The notes under the pieces: generated by a model
What the model saw: only the letters and a program-made list of their open reading frames with translations
The model's database searches: none
Told to the model about the DNA's origin: nothing
Translations under genes and position numbers: made by a program
NCBI RefSeq assembly: GCF_000424065.1
Contig: NZ_AUJE01000027.1
Coordinates: 1 to 58,477 of the forward strand
Reading direction: 5' to 3'
Length of the DNA: 58,477 bases
Source: Selenomonas ruminantium subsp. ruminantium ATCC 12561
GTDB lineage: Bacteria; Bacillota; Negativicutes; Selenomonadales; Selenomonadaceae
Shown: positions 24,477 through 31,679 of the stretch, one piece after another
Position numbering within the stretch: the stretch's first letter is position 1
Layout of the letters: each line of letters opens with the position of its first letter

Positions 24477-24673
24477 GCAACTAAATAAATATGAAAAGCA
24501 ACTTTTTAAATATGAGTGGCAACCAAATAAATACGAAAGGCAACTTTTTAAATATGAACGGCAACTAAATAAATAAAGGCAACTAAATAAATATTGAAAT
24601 ATGGCTAAAAATGGTATACAATAGGCGAAAAGCAACTTATTAAATATGAAAAGCAACTAAATAAATATGATTT
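24477..24673 (+). repeat. Plasmid origin 1: eight iterons, 21-bp period
   Basis: Copies beginning with GCAAC start at 24477, 24498, 24519, 24540, 24561, 24579, 24632 and 24653. Two forms occur: GCAACTAAATAAATATGA (copies 1, 3, 5, 6, 8, with small changes) and GCAACTTTTTAAATATGA or GCAACTTATTAAATATGA (2, 4, 7). Spacing is 21 bp except one of 18 and one gap of 53. They sit directly upstream of a Rep_3 gene, so they are Rep-binding iterons of an origin. Related inverted words (AGTTGTC near 24696, AGTTGCC near 24723) lie in the rep promoter region and could mediate autorepression. Confidence 0.85.
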
Positions 24674-24763
24674 TGCAGATATATATTAGTTTAGTTGTCA
24701 TAAAAGGATTTTCATATTTTTCTAGTTGCCTTTTAGAAAATCAGGAAGGGTGAGGGCTATTCT

Positions 24764-26077
24764 ATGGGAATTCCAAAAACTTTACCACGCGAGAAAAGTG
24801 GTTTGTGGCTTACGAAAGATAACAAACTCGTTTCGATGCATGCTAACATGACGGCAACTACATATAAGCTAACAAACTATTTCCTTTGGAGAGCACAGCA
24901 GGAAAACAAATTAGACGGTCTGTCGGTTGATTGTAGGACTATCATAAAAGATTGTAACATAAAAGCAACAAATTTTTCAGAAGTTTTGCTCAGTGAATGC
25001 AAAAAGGTAGCGTTAACACAAATCAGTGTCATGGATGATAACGGCAATTGGAAAGTAAGACAGATCATTCCGAATATGACGTATGAAGACGGAATTTTAA
25101 CGGCGGATATAAATCCCAAGGTAGCTCCGTATATCTATGGACTCAAGCGGAACTTTACAAGAGGCAATATGTTACAAACAAATAAATGTGACACATATGC
25201 TGCAATTCGATTATACGAAACATGTAATAGCTGGGCGAGAACAGGTTACGCATATTACAGTATAGAGGAATGGAGAAGCCTTTTAGGTGGAGATAAAGAA
25301 ATATATGCGCGTTTCTCAAACTTTAATCAAAAAATCATAAAGCCAGCTGTCAAAATTGTAAATGAAAATACAGACCTTGATATTACCCCAGAGTATATCA
25401 AGACGGGCAGAAAAACAACACATATGAAAATTCATGTAACCAAAAAGTCTTATCTGCCCGAAGGAAAAGCATCAGAAGCAGAGCTAAACGATATTGTTGT
25501 GGAAAGCAATATCACTTCATCCCCTACTGTTGAGCAAGAGGTAACATTCACATTGGAAGAACGTGATGTTATCAGGAAAATGACTAAGGAATATCGGCAG
25601 ACTAAAAAGAACGCAGAATCCTACATAAGGAATTATGGTGTTGAATATTGCAAGGCGCAGATGGAATATGTTCGTCAGGAAAATCTCAAACAAGAAATAA
25701 AAAGAATTGGTGGTTACTTCCGAAAAGCCATTGAAGGAGATTATGCCGGGAGTAAGCAGGTTCAGATAGAGGCTGCAAAAGCAGAAAAAGCTGAACACGA
25801 GGAAATAGCAGCATGGAATAAAGATGCTGTTAAAATGGATTCTTTATTTGAGACAGCAAGTCAATCTTCTGAGAAAGCTTTGGAGCAGAGTATTTTGGCA
25901 GAGCACCCAGAGGTGACTGCTCTTTATCAAGGGATGGGAATTTCTGATGATAGAATAGCACGCTGGTTGGAGAAGTATTCTGAGGTGTTGCTATTCAAGA
26001 TTGCCTTCAAACTTCAGGGCCAGTCAGGTATAACAGCTGATTACATAGAGGCAAATTTGAACGTCAGTGAAAAATAA
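24764..26077 (+). CDS. rep: Plasmid replication initiator 1 (Rep_3 superfamily)
   Basis: A 437-residue initiator. The first 230 residues resemble Rep_3/RepB winged-helix proteins (VSMHANMTATTYKLTNYFLW, then PKVAPYIYGLKRNF and TYAAIRLYETCNSWA, the paired winged-helix pattern; IEEWRSLLGG fits the second). The C-terminal half is charged and helical (QVQIEAAKAEKAEHEE). It would bind the eight iterons just upstream and open the origin for DnaA and helicase loading. The ribosome site AGGAAGGGTGAGGG is ideal, 440 bp after the glycerate kinase gene. It is followed by a strong terminator and then parAB. Confidence 0.85.
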   Translation: MGIPKTLPREKSGLWLTKDNKLVSMHANMTATTYKLTNYFLWRAQQENKLDGLSVDCRTIIKDCNIKATNFSEVLLSECKKVALTQISVMDDNGNWKVRQIIPNMTYEDGILTADINPKVAPYIYGLKRNFTRGNMLQTNKCDTYAAIRLYETCNSWARTGYAYYSIEEWRSLLGGDKEIYARFSNFNQKIIKPAVKIVNENTDLDITPEYIKTGRKTTHMKIHVTKKSYLPEGKASEAELNDIVVESNITSSPTVEQEVTFTLEERDVIRKMTKEYRQTKKNAESYIRNYGVEYCKAQMEYVRQENLKQEIKRIGGYFRKAIEGDYAGSKQVQIEAAKAEKAEHEEIAAWNKDAVKMDSLFETASQSSEKALEQSILAEHPEVTALYQGMGISDDRIARWLEKYSEVLLFKIAFKLQGQSGITADYIEANLNVSEK

Positions 26078-26093
26078 TACTGGAATTTAGGAT

Positions 26094-26133
26094 AACTAAG
26101 GGCAAGCTGTAGTATATGGCTTGCCCTTAGTTT
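26094..26133 (+). terminator. Terminator of rep 1
   Basis: Perfect 14-bp stem AACTAAGGGCAAGC / GCTTGCCCTTAGTT with an 11-nt loop, 16 bp after the rep stop, followed by a few T. Confidence 0.8.
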
Positions 26134-26144
26134 ATAAGAAATTG

Positions 26145-26171
26145 AATTCGGGATGAATTTCATCCCGAATT
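26145..26171. promoter_or_regulatory. parS-like palindrome, copy 1
   Basis: AATTCGGGATGAA, central T, TTCATCCCGAATT: a 27-bp perfect palindrome between rep and parA. An identical copy lies right after parB (28416-28442). Placement on both sides of parAB makes it the likely centromere site. Confidence 0.65.
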
Positions 26172-26187
26172 GTTTTCTCGTTTAAGA

Positions 26188-26243
26188 TTGACATGTATTA
26201 TGAAATAATATACACTAAACCTATAAAACATGCTCATGTTTTA
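26188..26243 (+). promoter_or_regulatory. parAB promoter with operator palindrome
   Basis: TTGACA (26188-26193), 17 bp, TACACT (26211-26216) is a sigma-70-type promoter. Downstream, TAAAACATG - CT - CATGTTTTA (26224-26243) is a perfect palindrome overlapping the transcript start region and ending just before the ribosome site, a likely operator for autoregulation. Confidence 0.65.
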
Positions 26244-26256
26244 GGAGGAGAATAAA

Positions 26257-27294
26257 ATGCCAAAAAATGCTCCTGTTAAGAGGACAGCATTTAACGTGAG
26301 TATATCCATTGCGTTAAGGGACAGGCTTCGAGCACTTAGTAAGTCTCTCGGCGTTAAAACTTCTGTATTGATTGATGAAGCTGTAATGGGACTGCTCGCA
26401 AAGTATGCAGAGAAAGGTGGAATTCAGCTGATGAGTGACGGAGAAACAAGACAGACACAGCATGTAATTTGCGTAGCAAGTGGTAAGGGGGGCGTTGGCA
26501 AGACTACAACAACTGCTGCTCTCGCCTATCTGTTTTCAGCAATCGGTAAAAAGAAAGTATTGCTTATTGACGCAGATGCACAAACGAATCTTACCCAGTT
26601 AATGAAGGCAAATATTGATGGTAAAAGAGATATTCAGGGGGCAATCATCACTAGATTGGTTAATCCAGACATTCCCATCAACACCTTCATACTTCCCACG
26701 CAGTACAAAAATATAGATATAATTCCTGGCAATCCCTTTATCGAGGAAGATGGTTTTCTTTCGCAGATTCGTAAAGCAAAGCTGGATAATGATGTAAATC
26801 TCTGGATAGAAATGATGAATGCAATCAAGGATATTCAGGAATACGATGTAATCATGATGGATACGCATCCTTCCTCTGGTCTGCCGACTTCTTATCCTCT
26901 GCAGGCCTGTGACCATGTGATTATTCCACTTGAGCCGGACCCCAGTTCTGTTTCCGGTTTCAAGGAGGTTTATAAGAAAATTATTCAAGCTCGTAAGGTT
27001 ATGAATCCCAACATCAAGCTTTTGGGATATTTTTTCAACCGAGTCAAGGCCAATACTGGTTCGGCAAAACAATTTATTCCCACAGCCAGAGAGACTATCC
27101 CTGAAGTTATTTCTGAAGTGAACGGCGGTGCCGAGGAAGGCAAATTCTTTGATACGGTGATTCGTGATAGTGAGGATGTAAGAAAAGCGGTTATCCTGCA
27201 TAGCGCAGTTACCGAGAGATTCCGCTCGAACAAGGTTGGTAAAGACTTTGAGAAACTTTACTTAGAGGTAACGGAGGCACTGGCAAATGGGTAA
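26257..27294 (+). CDS. parA: ParA-type partition ATPase with N-terminal ribbon-helix-helix segment
   Basis: A 345-residue ParA/MinD-family ATPase. The deviant Walker A is SGKGGVGKTT at 75-84, followed by DADAQTNLTQL (Walker A') and IMMDTHPSSGLP (Walker B). Residues about 9-55 (RTAFNVSISIALRDRLRALSK and onward to a second helix) look like a ribbon-helix-helix DNA-binding unit fused in front, which would let it bind the palindromic operator upstream. The ribosome site AGGAGGAG is excellent. It overlaps parB by eight bases, so the two are co-translated. Role: ATP-driven positioning of plasmid copies. Confidence 0.9.
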   Translation: MPKNAPVKRTAFNVSISIALRDRLRALSKSLGVKTSVLIDEAVMGLLAKYAEKGGIQLMSDGETRQTQHVICVASGKGGVGKTTTTAALAYLFSAIGKKKVLLIDADAQTNLTQLMKANIDGKRDIQGAIITRLVNPDIPINTFILPTQYKNIDIIPGNPFIEEDGFLSQIRKAKLDNDVNLWIEMMNAIKDIQEYDVIMMDTHPSSGLPTSYPLQACDHVIIPLEPDPSSVSGFKEVYKKIIQARKVMNPNIKLLGYFFNRVKANTGSAKQFIPTARETIPEVISEVNGGAEEGKFFDTVIRDSEDVRKAVILHSAVTERFRSNKVGKDFEKLYLEVTEALANG

Positions 27295-28411
27295 AAAGAT
27301 GGACTTATCCTCTACTAAAGACAATTTCATTTCGGACAATTATGGCGATGGAACCTCCAGCTTGGATTACTGGACGAATCTCACCAAAGAAGATGTGAAG
27401 GAGCTTAATGGAGAACAGACAAAAGCATCTAAGGAAAGACAGGAGAAGATTGAAAGCCTCTACCCTGTCTTTACCAGGGAGCAGGTTCTTCTGAAAGACT
27501 TGGTTCCTGCTGATGAAGGCTGGAACTTTTTCCCCACTCAGAATAATGGTGTGCTTGAAGAGTTGATGAAAAATATTGTTGTCTATGGTCAGCTCAACCC
27601 TGCCATCGTTTGGAAGCAGCCTAATGGCACCTACACTATTTTAGGTGGGCACACGAGATTCCAGGCTATCCAGAAGCTCCATGAGATATTTACGGAAGCA
27701 GGTGACGAGGAACAGGCCAAACGCTTTGAGTCCATGGACTGTAATGTCTATGCCTTCGATGAACTTGACGAGGTTGAGGCTCGTAAGATTATCATCTTCG
27801 ACAATGTAATCCGCCGTGAAAACTCCACGGCAGTAAAAGCTCGCTCCGTTATAACCATGGCTCAGCTGGAGAAAGATACCCGTTCTTCCAGAAGACCTGA
27901 TACACGCCGCACCCGTGCTCTTGATAACGTTGCAGCGGCCTTGGGAGAACCTATCGGCACAATAAAAGACCTCTATCGGTTAAGAAATCTCATTTCAGAG
28001 TTTTGGCCGCTCGTTGATGCGAGTGACCGTGATAATAGAATCACCAATCAGCTGGCAAGAGCCATAGCTGTACTGGAACCAGAACTTCAAAAATACATCT
28101 ATAAGAATGCGTTATATAAAAACAAGCTCACGTCACAACAGTTGGCAAAACTCAAGAAAGCTGAATCCACTGCTGACCTTGATGAACTTTTCACTGCCCC
28201 GGAAGTTTTCACCGTGACTGCAAAAGCTGAACTAACTGAGCAGCTGCCTTCCCATTACAAGCCGGTTCTTATGTTCTGTTCAGAGGATGAACTTGAGAAA
28301 GTTCGTGGCATCATTGAATGGCATGTATGTGAAGATAGTGGTATTTCCGAACAGACGAAGGATATTTTGAGAAAAATGTTTGCCGGAGAAAAGAAAAAAG
28401 AAAATGCCTAA
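27287..28411 (+). CDS. parB: ParB-type partition protein
   Basis: A 374-residue ParB. The N-terminal ParB/Sulfiredoxin domain is visible: VLLKDLVPADEGWNFFPTQ, VVYGQLNPAIVW and ILGGHTRFQAIQKL, where GGHTRF is in place of the GERRWR motif that binds nucleotide. A Lys/Arg-rich region and helix-turn-helix-like part follow (PIGTIKDLYRLRNLIS near 215-230). It should bind the flanking palindromes and contact ParA. The start ATG is inside the parA stop region (ATGGGTAA), a typical coupled overlap. Confidence 0.9.
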   Translation: MGKKMDLSSTKDNFISDNYGDGTSSLDYWTNLTKEDVKELNGEQTKASKERQEKIESLYPVFTREQVLLKDLVPADEGWNFFPTQNNGVLEELMKNIVVYGQLNPAIVWKQPNGTYTILGGHTRFQAIQKLHEIFTEAGDEEQAKRFESMDCNVYAFDELDEVEARKIIIFDNVIRRENSTAVKARSVITMAQLEKDTRSSRRPDTRRTRALDNVAAALGEPIGTIKDLYRLRNLISEFWPLVDASDRDNRITNQLARAIAVLEPELQKYIYKNALYKNKLTSQQLAKLKKAESTADLDELFTAPEVFTVTAKAELTEQLPSHYKPVLMFCSEDELEKVRGIIEWHVCEDSGISEQTKDILRKMFAGEKKKENA

Positions 28412-28415
28412 AAAC

Positions 28416-28442
28416 AATTCGGGATGAATTTCATCCCGAATT
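28416..28442. promoter_or_regulatory. parS-like palindrome, copy 2
   Basis: Identical to the 27-bp palindrome at 26145-26171, starting four bases after the parB stop; with one more pair it spans 28415-28443. Confidence 0.65.
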
Positions 28443-28493
28443 GTGAGCCCATTTCTACTTTGTGAATCTCTTTTTTCTGTCCTGCCATGATAA

Positions 28494-28541
28494 AAGGCCT
28501 CCTATGATTTGATTATAGTTTATCAAATCATAGGAGGCCTT
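28494..28541. terminator. Long bidirectional terminator between parB and the Nif11 gene
   Basis: A 20-bp perfect stem (28494-28513 pairs with 28522-28541) around an 8-nt loop. It separates convergent genes. The rest of the 28444-28657 spacer holds only weaker stems such as CCTGCTG / CAGCAGG (28604-28644). Confidence 0.75.
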
Positions 28542-28657
28542 CTGTTATTGAGGAAAATTAATTTACAGAGATTTTTTCAACCGCTTGTTTCTCTATTCAT
28601 CCACCTGCTGTCTCGTGAATCACGGCTGTCTTTGCTTCAGCAGGCCTCTTTCAGGAC

Positions 28658-29011
28658 TCACACGACCCATTCTTTGTTTTTGCGGTAACCCAGGGCATCG
28701 CCAATCGCCTCCAAAACGCCGCCAACAACACCGAAGAAGGTGTGCGCCATTTTGAACATACTTCCAGCGCTGGCTCCACCTGCTGCCTGTTCAGCTATCT
28801 CATCGGGAATTTCCCCCGTCTGGTGCGCCATGTTGTCTATGGTCTTCATCATCTGCTTGAGGTCTTCAGCGTTAAGGTCAAAGCCCTTCCCTTTGAATGC
28901 CTCTACCAGCGCTGCCTCATCCTTTACAGCCTTCAGCTGGTCTACAAAAGCCTCGTCCTCAACTGCCTTCAAGAGCTTGCCCATAAATTCCTCGTTCCAT
29001 ACGATTGCCAT
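28658..29011 (-). CDS. Nif11-leader peptide precursor 1 (cargo of the NHLM export system)
   Basis: A 117-residue precursor. Residues 1-77 match the Nif11-type leader: helical, acidic, with WNEEFMGKLLKAVEDEAFVDQLK and later GEIPDEIAEQA ahead of the double glycine at 78-79. Cleavage after G79 would free a 38-residue core starting ASAGSMFKMAHTFFGVVGG and rich in hydrophobic residues and glycine, with a basic end. C39-peptidase ABC transporters cut leaders of this type during export, and such a transporter is in the same operon. The start follows AAAGGGG about 12 bases upstream. Its own promoter at 29060-29086 has the shared ECF-like sequence. No modification enzyme is present, so an unmodified product is likely. 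Confidence 0.85.
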   Translation of the reverse strand: MAIVWNEEFMGKLLKAVEDEAFVDQLKAVKDEAALVEAFKGKGFDLNAEDLKQMMKTIDNMAHQTGEIPDEIAEQAAGGASAGSMFKMAHTFFGVVGGVLEAIGDALGYRKNKEWVV

Positions 29012-29059
29012 TTTGATGAACCCCTTTCTTTATAACGCTTTTGATTTTTTCTGTTCTTT

Positions 29060-29086
29060 CTATGCACCAGAAGTGGAAACCTTACA
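29060..29086 (-). promoter_or_regulatory. ECF-sigma-type promoter P2, before Nif11 precursor 1
   Basis: Minus strand: TGTAAGGTTT, 11 nt, GCATAG, ending 49 bp before the start codon. The same two-part arrangement, with identical 11-nt spacing, occurs at 29411-29437 and 38866-38892. Confidence 0.65.
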
Positions 29087-29100
29087 GACAATTTGAAACT

Positions 29101-29373
29101 TTATTGCCAAATACTGCGAGAAAGTTTTCCTTCCAAGGAAGGCTCTGTATCGGAAGATGATTTCCTGCTTCTGTCCGTGCCCATGCAGGAGGACTCCCTG
29201 GCCGCAGCAACAAAATCCAAGTCTTCCTCCATCAGCAGCCCCCTCAATGACTGCTTCCTTCCAGCATTTTGGCGTTGCATGGCCAAAAGTTGAAAGAGAA
29301 GGCTGTCTCTGACTTTGCTGAATACGGAGAAATCAAACGCACCCAGTTTTTCCTCCAGATTACCGTCTTCCAT
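29101..29373 (-). CDS. Small acidic protein with degenerate double-glycine-like leader end, candidate cargo
   Basis: A 90-residue protein between the sigma factor and Nif11 precursor 1. It begins MEDGNLEEKLGAFDFSVFSK and contains MEEDLDFVAAARES near residues 48-60, which resembles the L-x-x-E-L-x-x-V-x-G-G end of exported-peptide leaders with AA in place of GG. The last 33 residues (after that motif) are Ser-rich and basic. It has its own ECF-like promoter (29411-29437) and a ribosome site AGGAG. I suspect a third exported peptide; an anti-sigma or adaptor role cannot be excluded. Confidence 0.55.
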   Translation of the reverse strand: MEDGNLEEKLGAFDFSVFSKVRDSLLFQLLAMQRQNAGRKQSLRGLLMEEDLDFVAAARESSCMGTDRSRKSSSDTEPSLEGKLSRSIWQ

Positions 29374-29410
29374 GCTCCTCACTCCTGTCACATTTTTCGT
29401 TCTGTTTTTT

Positions 29411-29437
29411 CTATGCCGCAATAACGTAAATCTTACA
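29411..29437 (-). promoter_or_regulatory. ECF-sigma-type promoter P3, before the small acidic protein
   Basis: Minus strand: TGTAAGATTT, 11 nt, GCATAG, 38 bp before the ATG at 29373. It lies between the sigma factor gene and the small protein gene, giving the latter a separate transcript. Bases after GCATAG (AAAAAACAGAACG) also match those at P2 (AAAGAACAGAA). Confidence 0.65.
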
Positions 29438-29470
29438 CAAGTTATGAAAAAAATTTCTGTGGTAACACGG

Positions 29471-30043
29471 TCATGGAGAAATTTTATGCATATCCTGCAG
29501 GTATTGCTTAAGGGATTTCTTAGCACGATTCAGCAGGACGCCCACATGATTCTCTGTCAAACCTAGGGCCTCCGCTATCTTCCGATGGGAAAGCCCTAGC
29601 CAATAGCGCATTCCAAGAATGCGCCGCTCCCGTTCGGGCAATGCGGCAAGAGCATTTTGCAGTTCCTGATGCTGCTCCTTCGTCAGTAAACGCTGTTCTG
29701 GCGTATGCTCCTCTGGCTCCTGAAAACCAAATGTTTCGTCCAATTCCTCCCAGGGATGGTTTTTCTCACTTCGCCACTGCATGCGAAGCTCATTCTCTGC
29801 TATGGCGAACAGCCAAGTGGAGAATGCTCCCTTGGCCGGATTGAACTGCTCCAGTTTTTGATACATCTGCAGGAAAGTGCGGCTCACCACCTCGTCTGTC
29901 TTGTCCGCATTCTGCGTCCTGCATAGAAGATGCTGATAGATGCGGGGAAAGAAATGCTCATAAAGTTCCACCAGCGCATCCTTGTCCCGAATAGCCTGCC
30001 CTGCCAAATCGTTCCAGTATTCCATTCCGTTCAACAAAATCAC
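29471..30043 (-). CDS. ECF-type RNA polymerase sigma factor
   Basis: A 190-residue sigma factor with only regions 2 and 4. Region 2 is ALVELYEHFFPRIYQHLLC...ADKTDEVVSRTFLQMYQKL...STWLFAIAENELRMQWR; region 4 is ALPERERRILGMRYWLGLSHRKIAEALGLTENHVGVLLNRA, split here by its helix-turn-helix. No anti-sigma gene or extra sensor domain is visible. The start is ambiguous: GTG at 30043 or TTG at 30034-30037 with AGGAAGG upstream. It begins four bases after the TolC stop, so it is the end of the export operon. I infer that it reads the P1-P3 promoters. Confidence 0.85.
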   Translation of the reverse strand: MILLNGMEYWNDLAGQAIRDKDALVELYEHFFPRIYQHLLCRTQNADKTDEVVSRTFLQMYQKLEQFNPAKGAFSTWLFAIAENELRMQWRSEKNHPWEELDETFGFQEPEEHTPEQRLLTKEQHQELQNALAALPERERRILGMRYWLGLSHRKIAEALGLTENHVGVLLNRAKKSLKQYLQDMHKISP

Positions 30044-30047
30044 CTTC

Positions 30048-31631
30048 CTAGTCGTGATACGCCTCTTTGCTGTATATCATTGGCTCATCCGCAGCCTTCC
30101 CAATTTCGGCATATTGGATTGCTTTGGCCGGTGTTTTCCCTGCTTGCTCCGCTTCTGCGTAACGCACTGCGTCAATGGCGACTGGAGTCCCGACAGCCCT
30201 TTCCAGAGCAGCCTTTGCCAGATTGCAGGAATAGAGTGAGTTATAATAATCCGTACGCGCCTCTGTGAGCTTTTCTTGCGCATCCATGACCGAAAGGTTC
30301 GTATCGACGCCCTCCACATAGCGCACCTGGGCGATGCGGTACTCCTGCTCAGCCTTCTTCATGGCGGTCTCTGTAGTCTTGGTGGTACGCTCTGCGCATA
30401 CCAGATCAGTATAGGCTTGATGCACTTCCAGCTCGATTGCGTCTCTGGTCGTGTTCCTCTGTGCCTCGGCCATCTGTACTTGGGCCTGGGCTGCATGAAC
30501 ATTGGCGGCGGTGACACCGTTGTCAAAGACATTCCATTCCATCGAGACGCCCAGGTATTCTCGTTCACCATGTCGTTTTTCAAAGAGCTGCTCACCACTG
30601 ACATCCTTGCTCCAGGAGGCGGTGACCGTGGGGCGGTAACCCGCCTTGGCCGTGCTCTTTGCGGCCTCTGCTTGTTTCACGGCATAATCCGAGGCCATGC
30701 CGTCTGCTCGATGCTGCAAAGCGTATGCGGCATAATCGGACAGGTCCTTTTCATGACGCTGATAGGAAAGCTCACCATGAAGCTCCAGCTTTGTAGTAAG
30801 CGGCAGCCCGATGAGCTGGTTAAGAGCAGACATGGCCTTCAGGCAGTCTCTTTGCGCTTCATTTAGCCGCATTTCTTCCTTGGCCAGCTGCACCTCGGAA
30901 GCCAGCACATCGGACATGGCTGCAACCCCTTCCTTATACTGGATATTCGCCTGATTCAAATGTTCCTGAAGCAGTTCCACGGCCTCCTCATGTATGCCTC
31001 GAAAGGCCTGACGTTCCAGAAGTCGATAGTATGCGGCCTGCACATTGTACCGCACCGTCTGGCGCACGTTCTCCAATGCCAGATCGGCGGCGTTGAGTTG
31101 GTAGCGTCTCTGTTTCCTTTGTCCTTCCAATTGCCCGCCGGTATAGAGCGGATAGGACAGGCGGGCTGTCCAGTTATATTCCTGATTGTAAGAATCTGTC
31201 TCGCCATTTGGCAGTCCAAATAGTTCACGCAGTAAGCGCGTTATTTCAGACATAGCCGGCTTGTTCTGCATAGCCTCGTATGTGCGTCCGGAAAGCTTCA
31301 TGCCGCTGGCTGTAATGCGGAGGCGCGGCCCTGCGGCCCTGCGAGCAGAAGAATACTGCCATTGCGCAGACTTCTTGTTCTCTTCGGCATGTGCGATGGA
31401 AGGATGCGATTGGAGCGCCAGCTGGATTGCCTCGTCAATATCCAGCCGCCTCCCTTCCTGTTTGGAAGGGAGTTCCGCCTCATATTGCACTCCGACATCC
31501 TTTGCCAAAACAGGAACAGGAACGGCCAGCAAGGCTGTCATTGCCAAGGCAATGCTCCACCCTCCCACGGTCAAAATCCTTCGTGCAAGGAAACATCGCC
31601 GCTCCTCTCCACATCTATACGTTCTGTCCAA
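30048..31631 (-). CDS. tolC: TolC-family outer-membrane channel
   Basis: A 527-residue outer membrane efflux protein. The N-terminal stretch has a signal peptide (LTVGGWSIALAMTALLAVPV with an A-K-D cleavage area near residue 44). Two repeats of the OEP pattern follow: LDIDEAIQLALQSHPSIAHAEE and, near the second half, LEVHQAYTDLVCAERTT, with long coiled-coil segments that build the periplasmic tunnel. TolC channels link to HlyD-type adaptors and ABC exporters, which are all in this operon. The start is TTG at 31631 after GGAGGAGG. Its presence shows the export route crosses an outer membrane. Confidence 0.85.
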   Translation of the reverse strand: MDRTYRCGEERRCFLARRILTVGGWSIALAMTALLAVPVPVLAKDVGVQYEAELPSKQEGRRLDIDEAIQLALQSHPSIAHAEENKKSAQWQYSSARRAAGPRLRITASGMKLSGRTYEAMQNKPAMSEITRLLRELFGLPNGETDSYNQEYNWTARLSYPLYTGGQLEGQRKQRRYQLNAADLALENVRQTVRYNVQAAYYRLLERQAFRGIHEEAVELLQEHLNQANIQYKEGVAAMSDVLASEVQLAKEEMRLNEAQRDCLKAMSALNQLIGLPLTTKLELHGELSYQRHEKDLSDYAAYALQHRADGMASDYAVKQAEAAKSTAKAGYRPTVTASWSKDVSGEQLFEKRHGEREYLGVSMEWNVFDNGVTAANVHAAQAQVQMAEAQRNTTRDAIELEVHQAYTDLVCAERTTKTTETAMKKAEQEYRIAQVRYVEGVDTNLSVMDAQEKLTEARTDYYNSLYSCNLAKAALERAVGTPVAIDAVRYAEAEQAGKTPAKAIQYAEIGKAADEPMIYSKEAYHD

Positions 31632-31679
31632 AATAATTCCTCCTCCGGTGTATAAGCCGCTTGCCAGCAGCCATTTGAT

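Noticed and set aside
24477..24673. The repeats upstream of rep 1, as a CRISPR array
   Set aside because: Units are contiguous with no spacers and lie before a Rep_3 gene.
29471..30043. An anti-sigma factor partner in the operon
   Set aside because: No gene with a membrane helix and zinc-anti-sigma motif lies beside the sigma gene; the 90-residue neighbour has neither.
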